This document shows, piece after piece, positions 6,869 to 15,544 of a stretch of 64,000 nt of DNA; within the stretch, counting starts at the first letter, position 1; the number at the start of each line of letters is the position of its first letter. The position numbers and the translations under genes were made by a program. This DNA is from Acidobacteriota bacterium (GTDB lineage: Bacteria > Acidobacteriota > Vicinamibacteria > Vicinamibacterales > SCN-69-37), in NCBI GenBank assembly GCA_947467605.1, contig CANIII010000002.1, positions 62,001-126,000 on the forward strand. The letters run 5' to 3'. The notes beneath the pieces are model-generated. The model was not told the DNA's origin, ran no database searches, and saw nothing but the letters and a program-made list of their open reading frames with translations.

Positions 6869-9800
6869 ATGAAGAGCACGCAGAGTTGGATACAGCGGGC
6901 CGTGATTGCCCTCGCGGTCACAGGCATGGTCGCGTTGGTGGCGACACGACCGGTGACGGCGCAGCGTCCCGGCACCACGACAGACACCAAGAACATCACA
7001 GTGGCGCCGTCGCTCATCAGCGGCTTGGCCTATCGACAACTTGGCAATTTCAGCCGCGGCGGACGTTCGCACACGATCGCGGGCGTGCCCACGCAGCCCG
7101 CCGTCTTCTACATGGGCGCGGCCAACGGCGGCGTGTTCAAGACGACGGATTCGGGCGCGACGTGGACGCCCATCACTGACGGCCAGATCCCCGTCGGCAG
7201 CACAGGCGCGCTGGCGGTCTCTGAGTCGAACCCCGATGTGGTCTGGCTCGGCACGGGTTCGCCGGACCCGCGCGGCAACATCTCGAATGGCGACGGCGTT
7301 TACAAGTCGATTGACGCCGGCAAGACCTGGACGCACATGGGCCTCGAGAAGGCCGGTCTCATCGGTCGCGTGCGCATTGATCCGAAGAATCCCGACGTCG
7401 TGTTTGTGGCCGTGATCGGCAACATCTTCGCGTCGAACAAGGAACGCGGCGTCTACCGCACGAAGGACGGCGGCAAGACCTGGGAGCAGATTTTGGCCGT
7501 CAGCGACAAGACCGGAGCGGTCGACCTGTCGATGGATCCCAAGAACCCGAACATCATCTTCGCGTCGATGTGGACCGTGCGCCGCGAGCCGTGGTCCATC
7601 ACGTCGGGCAGCATGGAAGGCGGCTTGTTCCGCACGCTCGACGGCGGCAACACCTGGCAGAAGGTCACAAACGGTCTGCCAAGCAAGGTGATGGTCGGCA
7701 AGATTGCCGTGACGATCTCGGGCGCGGACTCGAAGCGCGTTTACGCGTTGATTGAAGCCGCGAACGACGAAGGCGGTGTGTTTCGTTCGGATGACGGCGG
7801 GGCCACATGGTCGCGCGCGAGCTCGAACCGCAACCTGCAGCAGCGCGCGTTCTACTATGCGCGTCTCTACGCGGACCCGAAGGACATCGACACGGTGTAC
7901 GGCCTGAACGTCGGCATGCTCAAGAGCACCGATGGCGGCAAGACGTTCGGCGGATTTGGCGGCACGCACAGCGACAACCACGATCTGTGGATCAACCCGA
8001 CCAACAACAAGATCATCGCCAACGCGAATGACGGCGGCGGTGCCATCACGACCGACGGTGGCGCGACCTGGTCGTCGCAGGACAATCAGCCGACGGCGGA
8101 AATCTATCGCATTGACACCGATCGTCGCTGGCCCTACTGGGTTTACGGCGCGCAGCAGGATAACGGCAGCGTCGGCGTGTCGAGCGATGGCTCGACACCG
8201 TTCATTAACGCGGGCCCGGGTGAGGCCGGATACATCGCGGTCGATCCGCGCGATCCGAACATCAACTACGCCGGCAACTACGGCGGCACGCTCGTGCGCA
8301 TCAATCGGACGACCGGCGTCAACGAGAGCGTCAAGATTTATCAGGACTCGCAGACCGGCCAGCGCGCGCTCGAGATGAAATATCGGCAGCAGTGGAATTC
8401 GCCGATCAAGCTCTCGCCGCACAATCCCGATGTGGTCTACACGACGTCGCAGTACGTGCACCGCAGCAAGGACGGCGGTCAGACGTGGGATGTGATCAGT
8501 CCGGATCTCACGCGCAACGACAAGACCAAGCAGAACTTCTCCGGTGATGCGGGCATCACGCGCGATGACACAGGCGTGGAAGTGTTCTGCACGGTGTTTG
8601 TGTTTGAAGAGTCGCCCGCGACGCCCGGTCTCATGTGGGCGGGGAGCGACGATGGTCTGTTGCATCTGTCGCGAGACGCGGGCAAGACGTGGAACAACAT
8701 CACGCCGACCGGGCTACCGGAAAACTCGACGATCAACGCGATCGACCTGAACGCGAAGTTGCCGGGGCGCGCGGTGGTGACCGCGTATCGGCACATGCTC
8801 AACGACTACACGCCGTACGTGTATCTCACCACCGACTTCGGCAAGACGTGGAAGCGGATCGCGGATGGCACCAACGGCATTCCCGTGGGGCACTCCGTGC
8901 GCGTCGTCCGCGAAGATCCGGACAAGCAGGGCCTCATGTATGCCGGCACGGAATACGGCATGTATGTGACGTTCGACGAAGGCGCGCACTGGCAGAAGTT
9001 GCAGCTGAATCTGCCGGTGACGCCGATCATGGATCTGCGCGTGATTCGCAAGGAACTCGTGGTGGCCACGGAAGGCCGCGCGTTCTGGATCCTCGAAGGC
9101 CTGCCCGTGCTGCAGCAGGTGAAGGCGGGCATGGATGCGATGGCGGGCACGCTCTTCAAGCCGGCCGATGCCTATCGCGCGGGTGGCCCATTGCCCACGA
9201 TCCAGTACTGGTTCAAGGATGAGCCGAAGGATGCGGTCAAAGTTGAGGTGCTCGATTCGAAGGGCACCGTGATTTGGACCGGCACCGGTCAGCCGGGCGC
9301 AGCGCCGCCGGCACCAGGTGCGGTGCCTGCGGGCGGTCGTGGAGGTCGCGCCGGCGGTGGCGGCGGTGGTGGCGGGCGTGGTGGCTTCGGCCGCGGCGGC
9401 GCGGCCAGCAACGTCGTGTACGCCAAGGCCGGGCTCAACAAGATCACGTGGAATCCCAACAACGCGTTCCCGGCGCCATTCACGCAGCCAGCCGGTGGCG
9501 TTGTGATGTGGGGCGGTGGCGGTGGTGGCATCAAGGCCGCAATCGGCACCTACACGGTAAAGATCACCTCGGGCGCCTGGACGCAGTCGCAGACGTTCCA
9601 TCTCGATAGCGATCCACGCCTCGGTAAGATGACCGATCTCGAAGGCGCCGAGCAGCTCCGTCTGGCCACGGAAGTCGGCGGCTGGCTGAAGAGCGTGTGG
9701 GACAACGTGACGAAGATGCGCGATGCGACCACGCAGGCCAAGGCGATTGCGGAGAAGGCCGGCGCCGGGTCGCCGGTTGCGGCCGCAGCACGGACGTTCC

Positions 9801-10090
9801 TCGACAACATGAAGGAAGTGCACGGTGAGCTCACGCAGTTGCAGGGCCAGCCGGGCGGGCAGGACTCGCTCAATTTTCCGGGGCGCATCGACAATCAGAT
9901 CGTGGAGCTGTACGGCGGCATCGCAGGGAATGAACGCAAGATTCCCAAGAGCATGACCGAGCGCTACGCGGATCTGAAACCGCAGGTGACCAAGCTGTTG
10001 GCTGCGGCGGCCAAGGTGCTGGCAACGGATGTGGCGGCGTTCAACGCGGTCGCCGGCTCAGCCGGTGCCGGTACGATCATTATCAAATAA
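6869..10090 (+). CDS. Sortilin/VPS10-like secreted BNR (Asp-box) beta-propeller protein
   Basis: The 1073-residue product has a signal peptide (MKSTQSWIQRAVIALAVTG, cleavage near VTAQ). It carries at least eleven Asp-box/BNR motifs of the form SxDxGxTW, for example 'TTDSGATW', 'SIDAGKTW', 'TKDGGKTW', 'TLDGGNTW', 'SKDGGQTW' and 'SRDAGKTW'. These build one or two beta-propellers resembling the VPS10/sortilin domain. A Gly/Arg-rich low-complexity linker (about residues 822-846) precedes a C-terminal beta/helical region. Such proteins are abundant in Acidobacteriota; the function (sialidase-like, protein-binding or other) is not established. ATG 6869 is chosen because GGAGG lies 8 bases upstream and a TAAAAT hexamer lies at 6841-6846. 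A TTG at 6854 is the alternative. Confidence 0.88.
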   Translation: MKSTQSWIQRAVIALAVTGMVALVATRPVTAQRPGTTTDTKNITVAPSLISGLAYRQLGNFSRGGRSHTIAGVPTQPAVFYMGAANGGVFKTTDSGATWTPITDGQIPVGSTGALAVSESNPDVVWLGTGSPDPRGNISNGDGVYKSIDAGKTWTHMGLEKAGLIGRVRIDPKNPDVVFVAVIGNIFASNKERGVYRTKDGGKTWEQILAVSDKTGAVDLSMDPKNPNIIFASMWTVRREPWSITSGSMEGGLFRTLDGGNTWQKVTNGLPSKVMVGKIAVTISGADSKRVYALIEAANDEGGVFRSDDGGATWSRASSNRNLQQRAFYYARLYADPKDIDTVYGLNVGMLKSTDGGKTFGGFGGTHSDNHDLWINPTNNKIIANANDGGGAITTDGGATWSSQDNQPTAEIYRIDTDRRWPYWVYGAQQDNGSVGVSSDGSTPFINAGPGEAGYIAVDPRDPNINYAGNYGGTLVRINRTTGVNESVKIYQDSQTGQRALEMKYRQQWNSPIKLSPHNPDVVYTTSQYVHRSKDGGQTWDVISPDLTRNDKTKQNFSGDAGITRDDTGVEVFCTVFVFEESPATPGLMWAGSDDGLLHLSRDAGKTWNNITPTGLPENSTINAIDLNAKLPGRAVVTAYRHMLNDYTPYVYLTTDFGKTWKRIADGTNGIPVGHSVRVVREDPDKQGLMYAGTEYGMYVTFDEGAHWQKLQLNLPVTPIMDLRVIRKELVVATEGRAFWILEGLPVLQQVKAGMDAMAGTLFKPADAYRAGGPLPTIQYWFKDEPKDAVKVEVLDSKGTVIWTGTGQPGAAPPAPGAVPAGGRGGRAGGGGGGGGRGGFGRGGAASNVVYAKAGLNKITWNPNNAFPAPFTQPAGGVVMWGGGGGGIKAAIGTYTVKITSGAWTQSQTFHLDSDPRLGKMTDLEGAEQLRLATEVGGWLKSVWDNVTKMRDATTQAKAIAEKAGAGSPVAAAARTFLDNMKEVHGELTQLQGQPGGQDSLNFPGRIDNQIVELYGGIAGNERKIPKSMTERYADLKPQVTKLLAAAAKVLATDVAAFNAVAGSAGAGTIIIK

Positions 10091-10661
10091 CGTCAGTAGA
10101 GTCGGGAGACGCTTCAAGCGTCTCTCGATTTTTTCGACCACGCCAGGCAAAGGCCGCGATGATCACGACCCCCGTGATGATCGCGGCCACCCATGAGTGC
10201 AAGCCGAGTTTGTCGAGCGCAGTTGGGCCGACATACGCGACAAGGGTGAGCAACACCGCGGCCCACGTCAACGACGACAGGACGCTCAGCACCGTGAACT
10301 TCAGTGCGGGCACGTTCGCGTACGCGCACGCCGCGGCGATCGCAATGCGAAGCCCCGGCGCGAATCGAATGACAAAGATGGCGAAGACTTCGCGCTTGCG
10401 AACCCGTGGCGCGAACCGCTGCCCGAGCTTCTCGATTTTCGGCCAGCGATCGAGCCATCGCCGCGCGCGACCTCGCAGTGCGTAGAAGACCAGTTGGTCG
10501 CCGGCGCTGGCGCCCAGTGCACCCCAAAGCAACACAGGAATGGCGCTCAGCTCGCCTGCGCTCACAAGCGCGGCCATGCCGATAAAGAAGACTTCACCTT
10601 CCAGAAACGCGGCGACGGCGATGGCCGGATAGGTCAGCCATTTCCATTCGCCGATGATCAT
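10083..10661 (-). CDS. DedA-family membrane protein
   Basis: The 192-residue protein shows the DedA/SNARE-associated (PF09335) pattern: 'FLEGEVFFIGMAALVSAG' near the N-terminus, 'GALGASAGDQLVFYALRG', and the signature 'FVIRFAPGLRIAIAAACAYA' followed by hydrophobic helices. DedA proteins are linked to undecaprenyl-phosphate and phospholipid flipping and to proton-motive-force homeostasis. Its ATG overlaps the stop of the upstream aminotransferase gene (ATGA), so the two are coupled. The last 8 bases overlap the end of the convergent sortilin-like gene, and its C-terminal codons contain that gene's transcription terminator. Confidence 0.88.
   Translation of the reverse strand: MIIGEWKWLTYPAIAVAAFLEGEVFFIGMAALVSAGELSAIPVLLWGALGASAGDQLVFYALRGRARRWLDRWPKIEKLGQRFAPRVRKREVFAIFVIRFAPGLRIAIAAACAYANVPALKFTVLSVLSSLTWAAVLLTLVAYVGPTALDKLGLHSWVAAIITGVVIIAAFAWRGRKNRETLEASPDSTDVI
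10103..10134 (+). terminator. Rho-independent terminator for the sortilin-like gene, inside dedA
   Basis: A ten-pair stem (one G-T wobble) runs from 10103-10112 to 10118-10127 around loop TTCAA and is followed by A and six T residues (10128-10134). It lies 12 bases after the plus-strand stop codon but within the minus-strand dedA coding sequence, where it encodes the tail residues RETLEAS. Confidence 0.85.
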
Positions 10662-11896
10662 GCTTTGGCGGACTGCGCCACGACTCGTGCGACGCGGTCG
10701 ATTTGTTCCTGCGAGAGCGATTCGTAGATCGGAATCTGCACGGCTTCGGTGGTGGCATCCGCGCCGGGGACCGGTGACTGGCTCCCGCCAAAGATCTCCA
10801 TGTGCGGGCAGACGTCCACGTGCAATGTTTCGAGATCCACGCCGCGCTTGAGGCAGGCGAAGACGGCCGCATCGCGGTTAGGCAGGTAGGCGCAGAACTG
10901 ATAGAACGCGTGCGTGCGATCGGCCGGCACTTCCGGCAGCTTGATGCCCGGCACCTGGCGCAGCACATCGCTGACGCGACGCGCGTTGGCCTGCGTGTCT
11001 GCGGTCCACTTCTTCAGGTGTTTGAGCGACTCGAGACCGATGATGGCTTGCACGTTGCTGTAGCGCTCGCGGTATTCCATCGGCAGCGGCGACAACGGGC
11101 GGATCTTTTCCCAGAAGTACGGATCGGGATTGTATTTGAGGTATGCGCACGTCCAGAGCAGCGGGAACAACGTGAACGAAAACACGTTGGGCTGAATCGT
11201 GATGCGCTGAATCTTGCCGAGTTTGAGATGCTTCTTGACGATCTCTTCGGTCGGCGCCGGTTCGCCCGCGACGACACTGGCGATCTTCTCGGCGAGGGCC
11301 GCGTCCTTGGTGACGGCCATGCCGCCGCCGTAGGTGTTGAGCGGCTTCAAGGTCTGCAGCGAGAAGATCGCGGCGTCACCAAGCGTGCCGACGTTCTTGC
11401 CTTTGTAGGTGGCGCCGAGCGCATGCGCGCAGTCTTCAATGACGAGCGCGCCATGTTTTTTGGCGATGGCCAGAATCTCGTCCATATCGCACGGCATGCC
11501 CCACACGTGCGTCGGGACTATGGCGACCGTCTTCGGCGTGATGACCTTCTCGATGGCTGCCGGCGTCATGTTGAACGTGAGCGGATCCACGTCGGCGAAG
11601 ATCGGGTTATAGCCGGCCGCGCGCGCTACTTCCGGCATCACCCAGAAGGTGAGTGCCGGGAACACGATGTCGGATCCCTTGGGCAGGTTGAGGGCCTGCA
11701 GGATGTAGTGAAAGGCCATGCGGCCGTACGACGCCGGCACGCTGTGCACGCCTTCGCCCAGCCAATCGGAAAACGCTCGTTGAAATTGCGCGACGTGCGG
11801 TCCCTCGAGAAACTCGCCGCGCGCAATCGCGCCGGCGATGAGTTCCCCTGTGTTCGGCAGGACGCGTGCGCCATACCGGGAAATTGCCAGTTTCAT
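10658..11896 (-). CDS. DegT/DnrJ/EryC1-family PLP aminotransferase
   Basis: The 412-residue protein belongs to the sugar aminotransferase family (aspartate-aminotransferase fold). It has 'ADVDPLTFNMTPAAIEKVIT' followed by 'IVPTHVWGMPCDMDEI', the PLP-ring Asp in 'LVIEDCAHALGATYKGK', and the Schiff-base Lys in 'IFSLQTLKPLNTYGGGM'. Such enzymes transaminate nucleotide-linked keto-sugars for LPS or exopolysaccharide, or act in antibiotic sugar synthesis. No other sugar-nucleotide genes are adjacent. I chose ATG 11896 because it begins at the conserved MKLAISRYG and has AAGGGG just upstream; a longer in-frame start at 11965 is less likely. It is coupled to dedA by an ATGA overlap. Confidence 0.88.
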   Translation of the reverse strand: MKLAISRYGARVLPNTGELIAGAIARGEFLEGPHVAQFQRAFSDWLGEGVHSVPASYGRMAFHYILQALNLPKGSDIVFPALTFWVMPEVARAAGYNPIFADVDPLTFNMTPAAIEKVITPKTVAIVPTHVWGMPCDMDEILAIAKKHGALVIEDCAHALGATYKGKNVGTLGDAAIFSLQTLKPLNTYGGGMAVTKDAALAEKIASVVAGEPAPTEEIVKKHLKLGKIQRITIQPNVFSFTLFPLLWTCAYLKYNPDPYFWEKIRPLSPLPMEYRERYSNVQAIIGLESLKHLKKWTADTQANARRVSDVLRQVPGIKLPEVPADRTHAFYQFCAYLPNRDAAVFACLKRGVDLETLHVDVCPHMEIFGGSQSPVPGADATTEAVQIPIYESLSQEQIDRVARVVAQSAKA

Positions 11897-11986
11897 AGAT
11901 CCCCTTGTCACCGTCCCGCAAGATGCGTCAGACGGCTCACCCCAAAACAACTCGTTGCGCGCCACGGACCGTCCGCCGCGCGTTTC

Positions 11987-12574
11987 TCAGAGTGACTGAG
12001 TCGCTGGCGGCGCGCGCGGTGTGCGCGGCAGGGCGTGCGAGGAGTGTGGCGCCACGCACTGCACCGGAATGGCGCAGACCGTGGGCGTCAGGTGTAAGGG
12101 AAAGTATGACAGTTCCGGGGGCGTCCCGACATCGCTCAAAATTCGGGTCGCGACCGATGACGGCGGTTCATCCGGAAAGTCGGCAACCCGGCCGCCGGTA
12201 TGGCGGGACAGCCGGCCACGGCGCGCATGACGTCGCCTCTTCACGGGCTCGAAGTTGCCGCGCCCGGCATTCTTCCAGATATGGAGGCCAGCCTGGGACC
12301 GCCCCGAACCGCTGGCGACCAGATCCGGCCAGCCGTCCTGATCGACATCGGCTGCCACGACCGCGTTGATGGCCATCCGGGCCTTCACCCGCATGACCCG
12401 CTGCGTTGTGGAGAGCCAGAGCTCAAGCCCAGGGCGGGCGGGGGGCTGCGCAATGCGCACGATGTCGCGGATGCCGTCGTGGTCGAGGTCGATCCGCAGC
12501 GGCGAGGCGGCGGCGATACGCGCGCACCACGGCAACATGACGAAAAGCATCACGAGTGTTCTGAGACTAGGCAT
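11987..12574 (-). CDS. Secreted FG-GAP/VCBS-repeat protein, small
   Basis: The 195-residue product has a signal peptide (MPSLRTLVMLFVMLPW, cleavage near AAA). Two FG-GAP-type calcium-binding repeats follow: 'IDLDHDGIRDIVRIAQ' and 'AADVDQDGWPDLVASGSG', ending 'LHIWKNAGRGNFEPV'. After about residue 110 the sequence turns Arg/Pro-rich and unlike the family. This could be a lineage-specific tail or a sign of frameshift or truncation. Start 12574 is preferred because the signal peptide begins there; the frame remains open back to 12646. It is divergent from the aldehyde dehydrogenase. Confidence 0.65.
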   Translation of the reverse strand: MPSLRTLVMLFVMLPWCARIAAASPLRIDLDHDGIRDIVRIAQPPARPGLELWLSTTQRVMRVKARMAINAVVAADVDQDGWPDLVASGSGRSQAGLHIWKNAGRGNFEPVKRRRHARRGRLSRHTGGRVADFPDEPPSSVATRILSDVGTPPELSYFPLHLTPTVCAIPVQCVAPHSSHALPRTPRAPPATQSL

Positions 12575-12632
12575 GCACCGCCGACGAACAACGACTGACA
12601 CTGATAGCAGTTTGTACCGCGGACCGGGCCCT

Positions 12633-12660
12633 TTGACAATGGCCAAATGTCAGGTAAGTT
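12633..12660 (+). promoter_or_regulatory. Putative promoter with overlapping palindrome upstream of the aldehyde dehydrogenase
   Basis: TTGACA (12633-12638) matches a -35 consensus exactly, and TAAGTT (12655-12660) is a weak -10 after a 16-base spacer, 6 bases before the ATG. The -35 overlaps a dyad, TGACA (12634-12638) and TGTCA (12648-12652), with GGCC near the centre. That is the layout of a repressor operator. Confidence 0.45.
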
Positions 12661-12666
12661 CGGTAA

Positions 12667-14136
12667 ATGGTGAGCGACAGGGTTTTCGGCAAGCTGTTCA
12701 TTAACGGCGAGTTCGTGGCATCCACTGGCACAGACACGTTGCCAGTAATCGACCCCTTCGACCAATCCGTCATCGCACAGGCCGCCGATGCCACCGACAA
12801 CGACGTGCACCTTGCGGTCGCGGCAGCAACTGAGGCGTTCAACGGCGAGTGGCGCGAGACCAGTGCGCAGACACGTGGTCAGATCCTGTGGCGTATCGCC
12901 GCGGCGCTGCGTGAACGGACCGAAGAATTGGCAGAGCTCGAGACGCGCGCGAGCGGCAAGCCGATTGCCGACTCGGAGAGCGACATCAACGACGCGGCGA
13001 CCTGCTTTGAGTACTACGGCGGGCTCGCGACGAAATTGCAGGGCGACGTCATGTCGATCGACGGCGCGATGGTGATGGCGGTGAAAGAGCCCGTCGGCGT
13101 CGCGGCGCAGATCATCCCGTGGAACTACCCGATGATGATGGCCGCGTGGAAGCTCGCGCCGGCGTTGTGCGCCGGATGCACGGTGGTGCTCAAGCCGTCT
13201 GAAGAAACGCCGCTGAGCATCATGGCCGTGGCCGAGTCATTCGCAGACGCCGGGCTTCCGGCCGGTGTGGTGAACATCGTGACGGGGCGCGGCGAGCGTG
13301 CCGGTGCGGCACTGGTCGAGCATCCCGATGTGCACAAGATTGCGTTCACCGGTAGCGGGGAGGTCGGTGCGCACATCATGGCGCGCGCGGCGAAGTCGCT
13401 CAAGCGCGTCACGCTCGAACTCGGCGGCAAGTCGCCCAACATCATCTGCGCGGATGCGAACTTCGAGGCGGCTATTGATGGGGCGCTCTTCGGCATCTTC
13501 CTCAACTCGGGCCAGATGTGTTCGGCCGGCAGCCGCATCCTCGTGGAGCGATCGATCTACGATCGCGTGATCGAGGCCATGATCGAGCGCGTGAAGGATT
13601 TGAAGATCGGCGCGCCGATGGATCCGGAAACGCAGATGGGACCGCTCATCAGTCAGCGTCACTTCGATCGCGTGCGTGCCTATCAGGAACTGGGTAAGAA
13701 AGAAGCGCGCCTCGTGCTCGGCGGCAATCGCGCCACGGGTCCTGGCCTCGACAAGGGCTGGTTTGTGGAGCCGACGATCTTTGCCGATGTCAGCAACGAG
13801 AGCCGAATCGCGCGCGAAGAGATCTTTGGACCAGTCGCGTGCGTGATGCCGTTCGATAGTGACGACGAAGCGCTGGAGATATCGAACGACACGTCGTTTG
13901 GTCTGGCGGCGGCGGTGTGGACGCGTGATGTCTTTCGCGGCTTGCGCTTCACTCGTCGTTTGCGCGCGGGCACCGTGTGGGTGAATCACTCGCAGCCGGC
14001 GCCGGTCGAGGGACCGTGGGGCGGCTTCAAGCAGAGTGGTCTCGGCCGTGAGTTGGGTCGCTGGGGTGCCGACGCGTATCTCGAGACCAAACAGATCTAT
14101 CTCAACACGGAAGACACGCCCATCGGGTGGCCGTAA
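12667..14136 (+). CDS. NAD(P)-dependent aldehyde dehydrogenase
   Basis: The 489-residue enzyme has all the class hallmarks: 'IIPWNYPMMMAAWKLAPAL' and 'VVLKPSEETPLS' (cofactor binding), 'IAFTGSGEVGAHIM', the general-base Glu in 'VTLELGGKSPNII', the catalytic Cys in 'NSGQMCSAGSRI', and 'EEIFGPVACVMPF'. It oxidises an aldehyde to the acid in the cytoplasm. The overall sequence resembles betaine-aldehyde or gamma-aminobutyraldehyde dehydrogenases, but the substrate is not determined by these motifs. It is monocistronic in appearance, with its own promoter and a possible operator. Confidence 0.93.
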   Translation: MVSDRVFGKLFINGEFVASTGTDTLPVIDPFDQSVIAQAADATDNDVHLAVAAATEAFNGEWRETSAQTRGQILWRIAAALRERTEELAELETRASGKPIADSESDINDAATCFEYYGGLATKLQGDVMSIDGAMVMAVKEPVGVAAQIIPWNYPMMMAAWKLAPALCAGCTVVLKPSEETPLSIMAVAESFADAGLPAGVVNIVTGRGERAGAALVEHPDVHKIAFTGSGEVGAHIMARAAKSLKRVTLELGGKSPNIICADANFEAAIDGALFGIFLNSGQMCSAGSRILVERSIYDRVIEAMIERVKDLKIGAPMDPETQMGPLISQRHFDRVRAYQELGKKEARLVLGGNRATGPGLDKGWFVEPTIFADVSNESRIAREEIFGPVACVMPFDSDDEALEISNDTSFGLAAAVWTRDVFRGLRFTRRLRAGTVWVNHSQPAPVEGPWGGFKQSGLGRELGRWGADAYLETKQIYLNTEDTPIGWP

Positions 14137-14160
14137 GCCGGGGCTATATACTTTCGGGTG

Positions 14161-14697
14161 ATGGAACCCTCAAAGTCTCACGGTGACGCGCTCAAAGCGC
14201 GCATTCGGAACGTGCCGGATTTCCCGAAGCCCGGCATCTTGTTCTACGACGTCACCACGCTGTTGAAGGATCACGACGGGTTCGGGATGGTGCTCAACGC
14301 CATGTCCGCATCCCACGTCGGCCAGCACATCGACGTCGTCGTGGGCATCGAAAGCCGCGGGTTCATTCTCGGCGCTCCTCTTGCCGACCGCCTGCGCGCG
14401 GGCTTCGTGCCGGTGAGAAAGCCAGGCAAGTTGCCATCGAAGACCCGGAAGGCGTCGTACTCGCTCGAGTACGGCACCGACGCGCTTGAAATTCACGAGG
14501 ACGCGATCAAGGCAGGGCAGCGCGTGTTGATTGTGGATGACCTGCTCGCCACGGGCGGGACAGCTGCTGCGGCCGTGAGTCTGGTGAAAGAGCTCGGTGG
14601 TGTGATCGTGGCCGTGCAGTTCCTGATCGAGCTCGTCGCCCTCAATGGGCGTGAGAAGCTGCCCGGCGAAACCATCGACGTTGTTCTGAAATACTGA
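14161..14697 (+). CDS. apt: Adenine phosphoribosyltransferase
   Basis: The 178-residue protein condenses adenine with PRPP to AMP in purine salvage. It shows 'IRNVPDFPKPGILFYDVTTL' near the N-terminus, 'GIESRGFILGAPLADRL', 'PVRKPGKLPSKTRKASYSLE' and the PRPP-binding motif 'VLIVDDLLATGGTAAAA'. Length is typical of Apt. A TATACT hexamer at 14147-14152 sits 8 bases before the ATG, and no convincing Shine-Dalgarno sequence is present, so the transcript may be leaderless. A GTG at 14158 is an alternative start. tRNA-Arg follows 6 bases after the stop. Confidence 0.95.
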   Translation: MEPSKSHGDALKARIRNVPDFPKPGILFYDVTTLLKDHDGFGMVLNAMSASHVGQHIDVVVGIESRGFILGAPLADRLRAGFVPVRKPGKLPSKTRKASYSLEYGTDALEIHEDAIKAGQRVLIVDDLLATGGTAAAAVSLVKELGGVIVAVQFLIELVALNGREKLPGETIDVVLKY

Positions 14698-14703
14698 CCG
14701 CAC

Positions 14704-14780
14704 GCGCCCGTAGCTCAGCTGGATAGAGCACCGCCCTCCTAAGGCGGGGGTCACTGGTTCGAATCCAGTCGGGCGCACCA
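14704..14780 (+). tRNA. tRNA-Arg (anticodon CCT)
   Basis: The 77-base cloverleaf has acceptor arms GCGCCCG (14704-14710) and CGGGCGC (14770-14776) with encoded ACCA. The D-arm GCTC/GAGC, the anticodon stem CCGCC/GGCGG with loop CTCCTAA (anticodon CCT), and the T-arm CTGG-TTCGAAT-CCAG are all regular. It reads AGG codons. Confidence 0.97.
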
Positions 14781-14821
14781 AAACTCCGCCATTCCGGGCC
14801 GCGTGATATTGTTTTCAGGCT

Positions 14822-15544
14822 ATGAAAGCACAGGAACGGCACCATCTGAAGGAAAACGAGTTTGTGTCCACCGTCGCGTCTGCGACGTCGTGGTATCGGC
14901 ACAATCAGGGCCTGTTTGTCGGCGGCGTGGTCGCAGTCATCGCGGTCGTCGTCCTCGCCAGCGGTTACTTCTGGTTCCAAAATCGGAACGAGGAATCGGC
15001 CGGCGCGCTGCTCGGTGTGGCGATGACGATCTATCAGGCACCAGTGGTGCCGCCCTCATCGGTCCCGGGTGCCACGCAGGCAGCCGGTTCCTTCCCGTCT
15101 GAAAAGGCGCGCTACGAAGCGGCCCTCAAGGCCTTCTCCGAAGTCGCAGACAAATACCCGTCATCGGTCGCCGGCACCGCCGCGAAGTATCACTCGGCAG
15201 AGACGCTACTGAGCCTCGGCCGCGCGACCGACGCGCAGCAGGCCTACCAGACGGTGATCGACAAGTCAGGCGCCACGATCTACGGCACCATGGCGCGCCT
15301 CGGCCTCGCCAATGTGCAGCTGGCCGCGGGGCAGAACGATCAGGCGATCAAGACGTTTGAAGAACTCGCCGCCCAGCGCGACGGGAAGCTGCCAGTCGAC
15401 GGCGTGCTGATGCAACTCGCGTCGGCCTACCAGAAGATGGGCAAGAACGCCGAAGCTCGCACGACCTACAAGCGCGTGGTTGATGAATTCCCGGACTCAC
15501 CGTACGTGCAGACCGCACGCACGCAGATGACGCTGCTCGGCTAA
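14822..15544 (+). CDS. Membrane-anchored TPR protein (YfgM/Tol-Pal-type TPR)
   Basis: The 240-residue protein has a short cytoplasmic N-terminus and one membrane segment ('GGVVAVIAVVVLASGYFWF', about residues 38-57). A tetratricopeptide-rich domain follows, with paired helices such as 'AALKAFSEVADKYPSSVAG', 'TAAKYHSAETLLSLGRATDA' and 'AYQKMGKNAEARTTYKRVVD'. The arrangement matches YfgM-like proteins (a SecYEG-associated chaperone partner) and BamD/YbgF-like TPR scaffolds. It probably acts in envelope protein assembly. Its stop overlaps that of the convergent lipoprotein gene by 4 bases. Confidence 0.8.
   Translation: MKAQERHHLKENEFVSTVASATSWYRHNQGLFVGGVVAVIAVVVLASGYFWFQNRNEESAGALLGVAMTIYQAPVVPPSSVPGATQAAGSFPSEKARYEAALKAFSEVADKYPSSVAGTAAKYHSAETLLSLGRATDAQQAYQTVIDKSGATIYGTMARLGLANVQLAAGQNDQAIKTFEELAAQRDGKLPVDGVLMQLASAYQKMGKNAEARTTYKRVVDEFPDSPYVQTARTQMTLLG

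Noticed and set aside
6803-8665. A 620-codon open frame antisense to the sortilin-like gene
   Set aside because: Its Arg/His/Val-rich composition and complete containment in a real gene mark it as a complementary-strand artefact.
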